The translations under genes were made by a program, and so were the position numbers. From positions 30,076 through 94,075 of the forward strand of contig CAIRES010000042.1 in the NCBI GenBank assembly GCA_903877645.1: a stretch of 64,000 bases of DNA, in the 5' to 3' direction. Source of the stretch: an uncultured Bacteroidota bacterium. Lineage in GTDB: Bacteria; Bacteroidota; Bacteroidia; Chitinophagales; Chitinophagaceae. Positions 62,809-64,000 of this stretch are shown here, in pieces. The notes beneath the pieces were generated by a model. The model worked only from the letters and a program-made list of their open reading frames with translations. It did not search any database and had not been told where the DNA came from. Position 1 is the first letter of the stretch; each line of letters begins with the position of its first letter.

Positions 62809-63615
62809 TTATTTGCCGGTAGCAGGCTCATCGGCCTTATCAAAAACATAAAATTCGCCATTGAACTTATAAACGATGAAATCGCCGGTATAGTCACCGC
62901 CATCGTCCACATCAGGCATATACAGGAATTGCTTGTCCGGGCTGAGGTGGATAGTGGGTTTCTTACCTTTCAGCTTCTCAATAGAGCGGGGATCATAGTC
63001 GTACTCCAGGTGACTGAATTTCTTGAGCCTTTTGTGAAAGAGCAGCACCTTCACCAGCTTATCATCTATGACCGAAAATGCGGTCACCTGCTCACTTTCT
63101 TCCCTTTCAGACCCGGCAGAGCCGCTCATAACGAGGTAAACAGGACGGCCACTGGCCTGTACCGTAATGATACTTGTATAGAACCCACCCGGATCGCCCT
63201 GCACATTGGGGTCTATCATATCCACAAATCCGGCGCCGTCTGATACCGTATACTGGGCAAAATCGGCAAAAAAGTGGATAGAAGTACCCATCTGCATGTC
63301 CCAATAATAAAAGCGCAGGTTGCCGTCGTCAGAGGTTACATAATGCATCCCCTTGGCTTTGGCCAGCTTAAAATTGCCCTTGAGCGTAGCGGGTGCCAGT
63401 GGGAACACCTTCTTCATATAATCGATGAGGTGGTCATTGGCATAGGCCAGCGAATCAAAAGCGTGTGCCGACTGCCTGCTTTTCCAGTAATTGATCTTAC
63501 CGAGGTAATGCACGAGCCCCTTATCTATCTGCGTCACGGTTTGCGCCCTGCCTGCCCCACCCATAGTGGCGACAGCAATAACCAATAAAAAGACCGTTTT
63601 GCGCAATACCTGCAT
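62809..63615 (-). CDS. Secreted protein, unknown
   Basis: 268 residues from the ATG at 63615 (a longer frame to 63666 is not favoured). Signal peptide MQVLRKTVFLLVIAVATMGG then AGRAQ. Later segments NLRFYYWDMQMGTSIHFF and YTSIITVQASGRPVYLVMSG resemble a beta-propeller-like repeat; the end YTGDFIVYKFNGEFYVFDKA is similar. No catalytic motif. It lies 98 nt upstream of the TPR gene, same strand, possibly part of that operon. Confidence 0.6.
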   Translation of the reverse strand: MQVLRKTVFLLVIAVATMGGAGRAQTVTQIDKGLVHYLGKINYWKSRQSAHAFDSLAYANDHLIDYMKKVFPLAPATLKGNFKLAKAKGMHYVTSDDGNLRFYYWDMQMGTSIHFFADFAQYTVSDGAGFVDMIDPNVQGDPGGFYTSIITVQASGRPVYLVMSGSAGSEREESEQVTAFSVIDDKLVKVLLFHKRLKKFSHLEYDYDPRSIEKLKGKKPTIHLSPDKQFLYMPDVDDGGDYTGDFIVYKFNGEFYVFDKADEPATGK

Positions 63616-64000
63616 ATTAATAGGGTAAAAATAGCTTTCTTTTAGGCAATAGCAAGATAATGCCATTGCCTGCCTGCAATTTTATGAAAACCCATGTAAA
63701 CCACCTTATGTCCCATTCGCTGAAAAAAAATTTTTGTGGATAACTCTTATTATGAAATTATATACACATCAGTTCCTGTAAGGGTTTCGACGATTTACCG
63801 GTTTCAGAATGTCCCATTCGATGTCCCATTTTCTCACGGTGGGACATTTTGCCTCGTCCTGCCTCGTCCTGAAATAGGTTTACACGTTGGTTAGATAATC
63901 CTGATTTTTGTTTACTGCCATTTTGTTAGTCCTGCTTTTACTTTACAATCTGAGTTTTAGTCCTAAAAGAGGTTTACACCTTTGAAAAGTTATACCCAAA
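63616..64000. other. Terminal intergenic stretch with an inverted copy of the TTATCCACA repeat
   Basis: No gene seen. It contains TGTGGATAA (63735-63743), several TGTCCCAT words (63707, 63811, 63821), a short doubled gcctcgtcct and a short AAATCAGGATTA-type word (inverted, near 63898). This matches the family at 40810-41260. Confidence 0.55.
63700..63914 (-). repeat. Inverted copy of the dispersed TTATCCACA repeat
   Basis: On the minus strand it shares, in the same order, AATCAGGATTA, TTCAGGACGA, GGGACAT, AGAGTTATCCACAAA and a T-run followed by TTCAG with the copies at 40810-41260. It is the third member seen in this window. Confidence 0.6.

Overview
The window is chromosomal DNA of a Bacteroidota bacterium, most likely from the Chitinophagaceae or a close relative. 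The evidence is a type IX secretion C-terminal sorting domain, Bacteroidota-type -7 promoter boxes (TAnnTTTG) ahead of many genes, a single-chain fused acyl-CoA mutase (IcmF), a bifunctional DAHP synthase/chorismate mutase, and many small secreted or outer-membrane barrel proteins. No tRNA, rRNA, CRISPR array, transposase or integrase was recognised.

Layout. 1-785: two tandem paralogous outer-membrane barrel genes, the first cut by the window edge. 859-5902: phage module A, transcribed leftward (small terminase, large terminase, DUF1320 head-completion protein, DUF935 portal), with two cargo-like genes inside. 6250-17406: host genes (small lipoprotein, GNAT acetyltransferase, M16 peptidase homologue, acyl-CoA thioesterase, polytopic membrane protein, T9SS cargo protein, carB, mreBCD). 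17413-31209: phage module B, also leftward (prohead protease/scaffold, capsid, tail sheath, tube, tape measure, hub, spike, baseplate, fibre), with two cargo genes on the opposite strand. 31620-64000: host genes, including an AAA/DUF4143 ATPase framed by palindromes, clpX, folA-thyA, gamma-carbonic anhydrase, OmpA-type proteins, icmF, Nudix, pirin, sixA, an APH-RapZ fusion, nfu, manC-type guanylyltransferase, an aminotransferase, a RelA/SpoT-like protein with a Pro-rich linker, truB, aroF/chorismate mutase, purN and a TPR protein.

The main discovery is a Mu-like contractile-phage structural gene set split into two separate chromosomal loci about 11.5 kb apart. It carries packaging, head and tail genes, but no recognisable integrase, transposase, replication gene, regulator or endolysin. 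The two modules start from promoters with the same composite architecture. There are three half-sites (TATGACAG or CTGTCATA) spaced 21 nt apart. Nine nt further on comes a -33 box ([A/T]TTG), and after exactly 20 nt a CA[C/T]CTTTG -7 box, with a poly-A tract upstream of the half-sites. A third, diverged copy with the same distances (20+22 nt between half-sites, then 9 and 20 nt) lies at 40635-40735, far from the phage genes. I infer a co-regulated, domesticated particle, similar in concept to a gene transfer agent, with a wider regulon. The function remains unproven.

Other notable items: a palindromic repeat captured in frame inside icmF; a dispersed repeat family carrying DnaA-box-like TTATCCACA sites; module B sitting directly after mreD, where mrdA/rodA would be expected; and a kinase-RapZ C-domain fusion.
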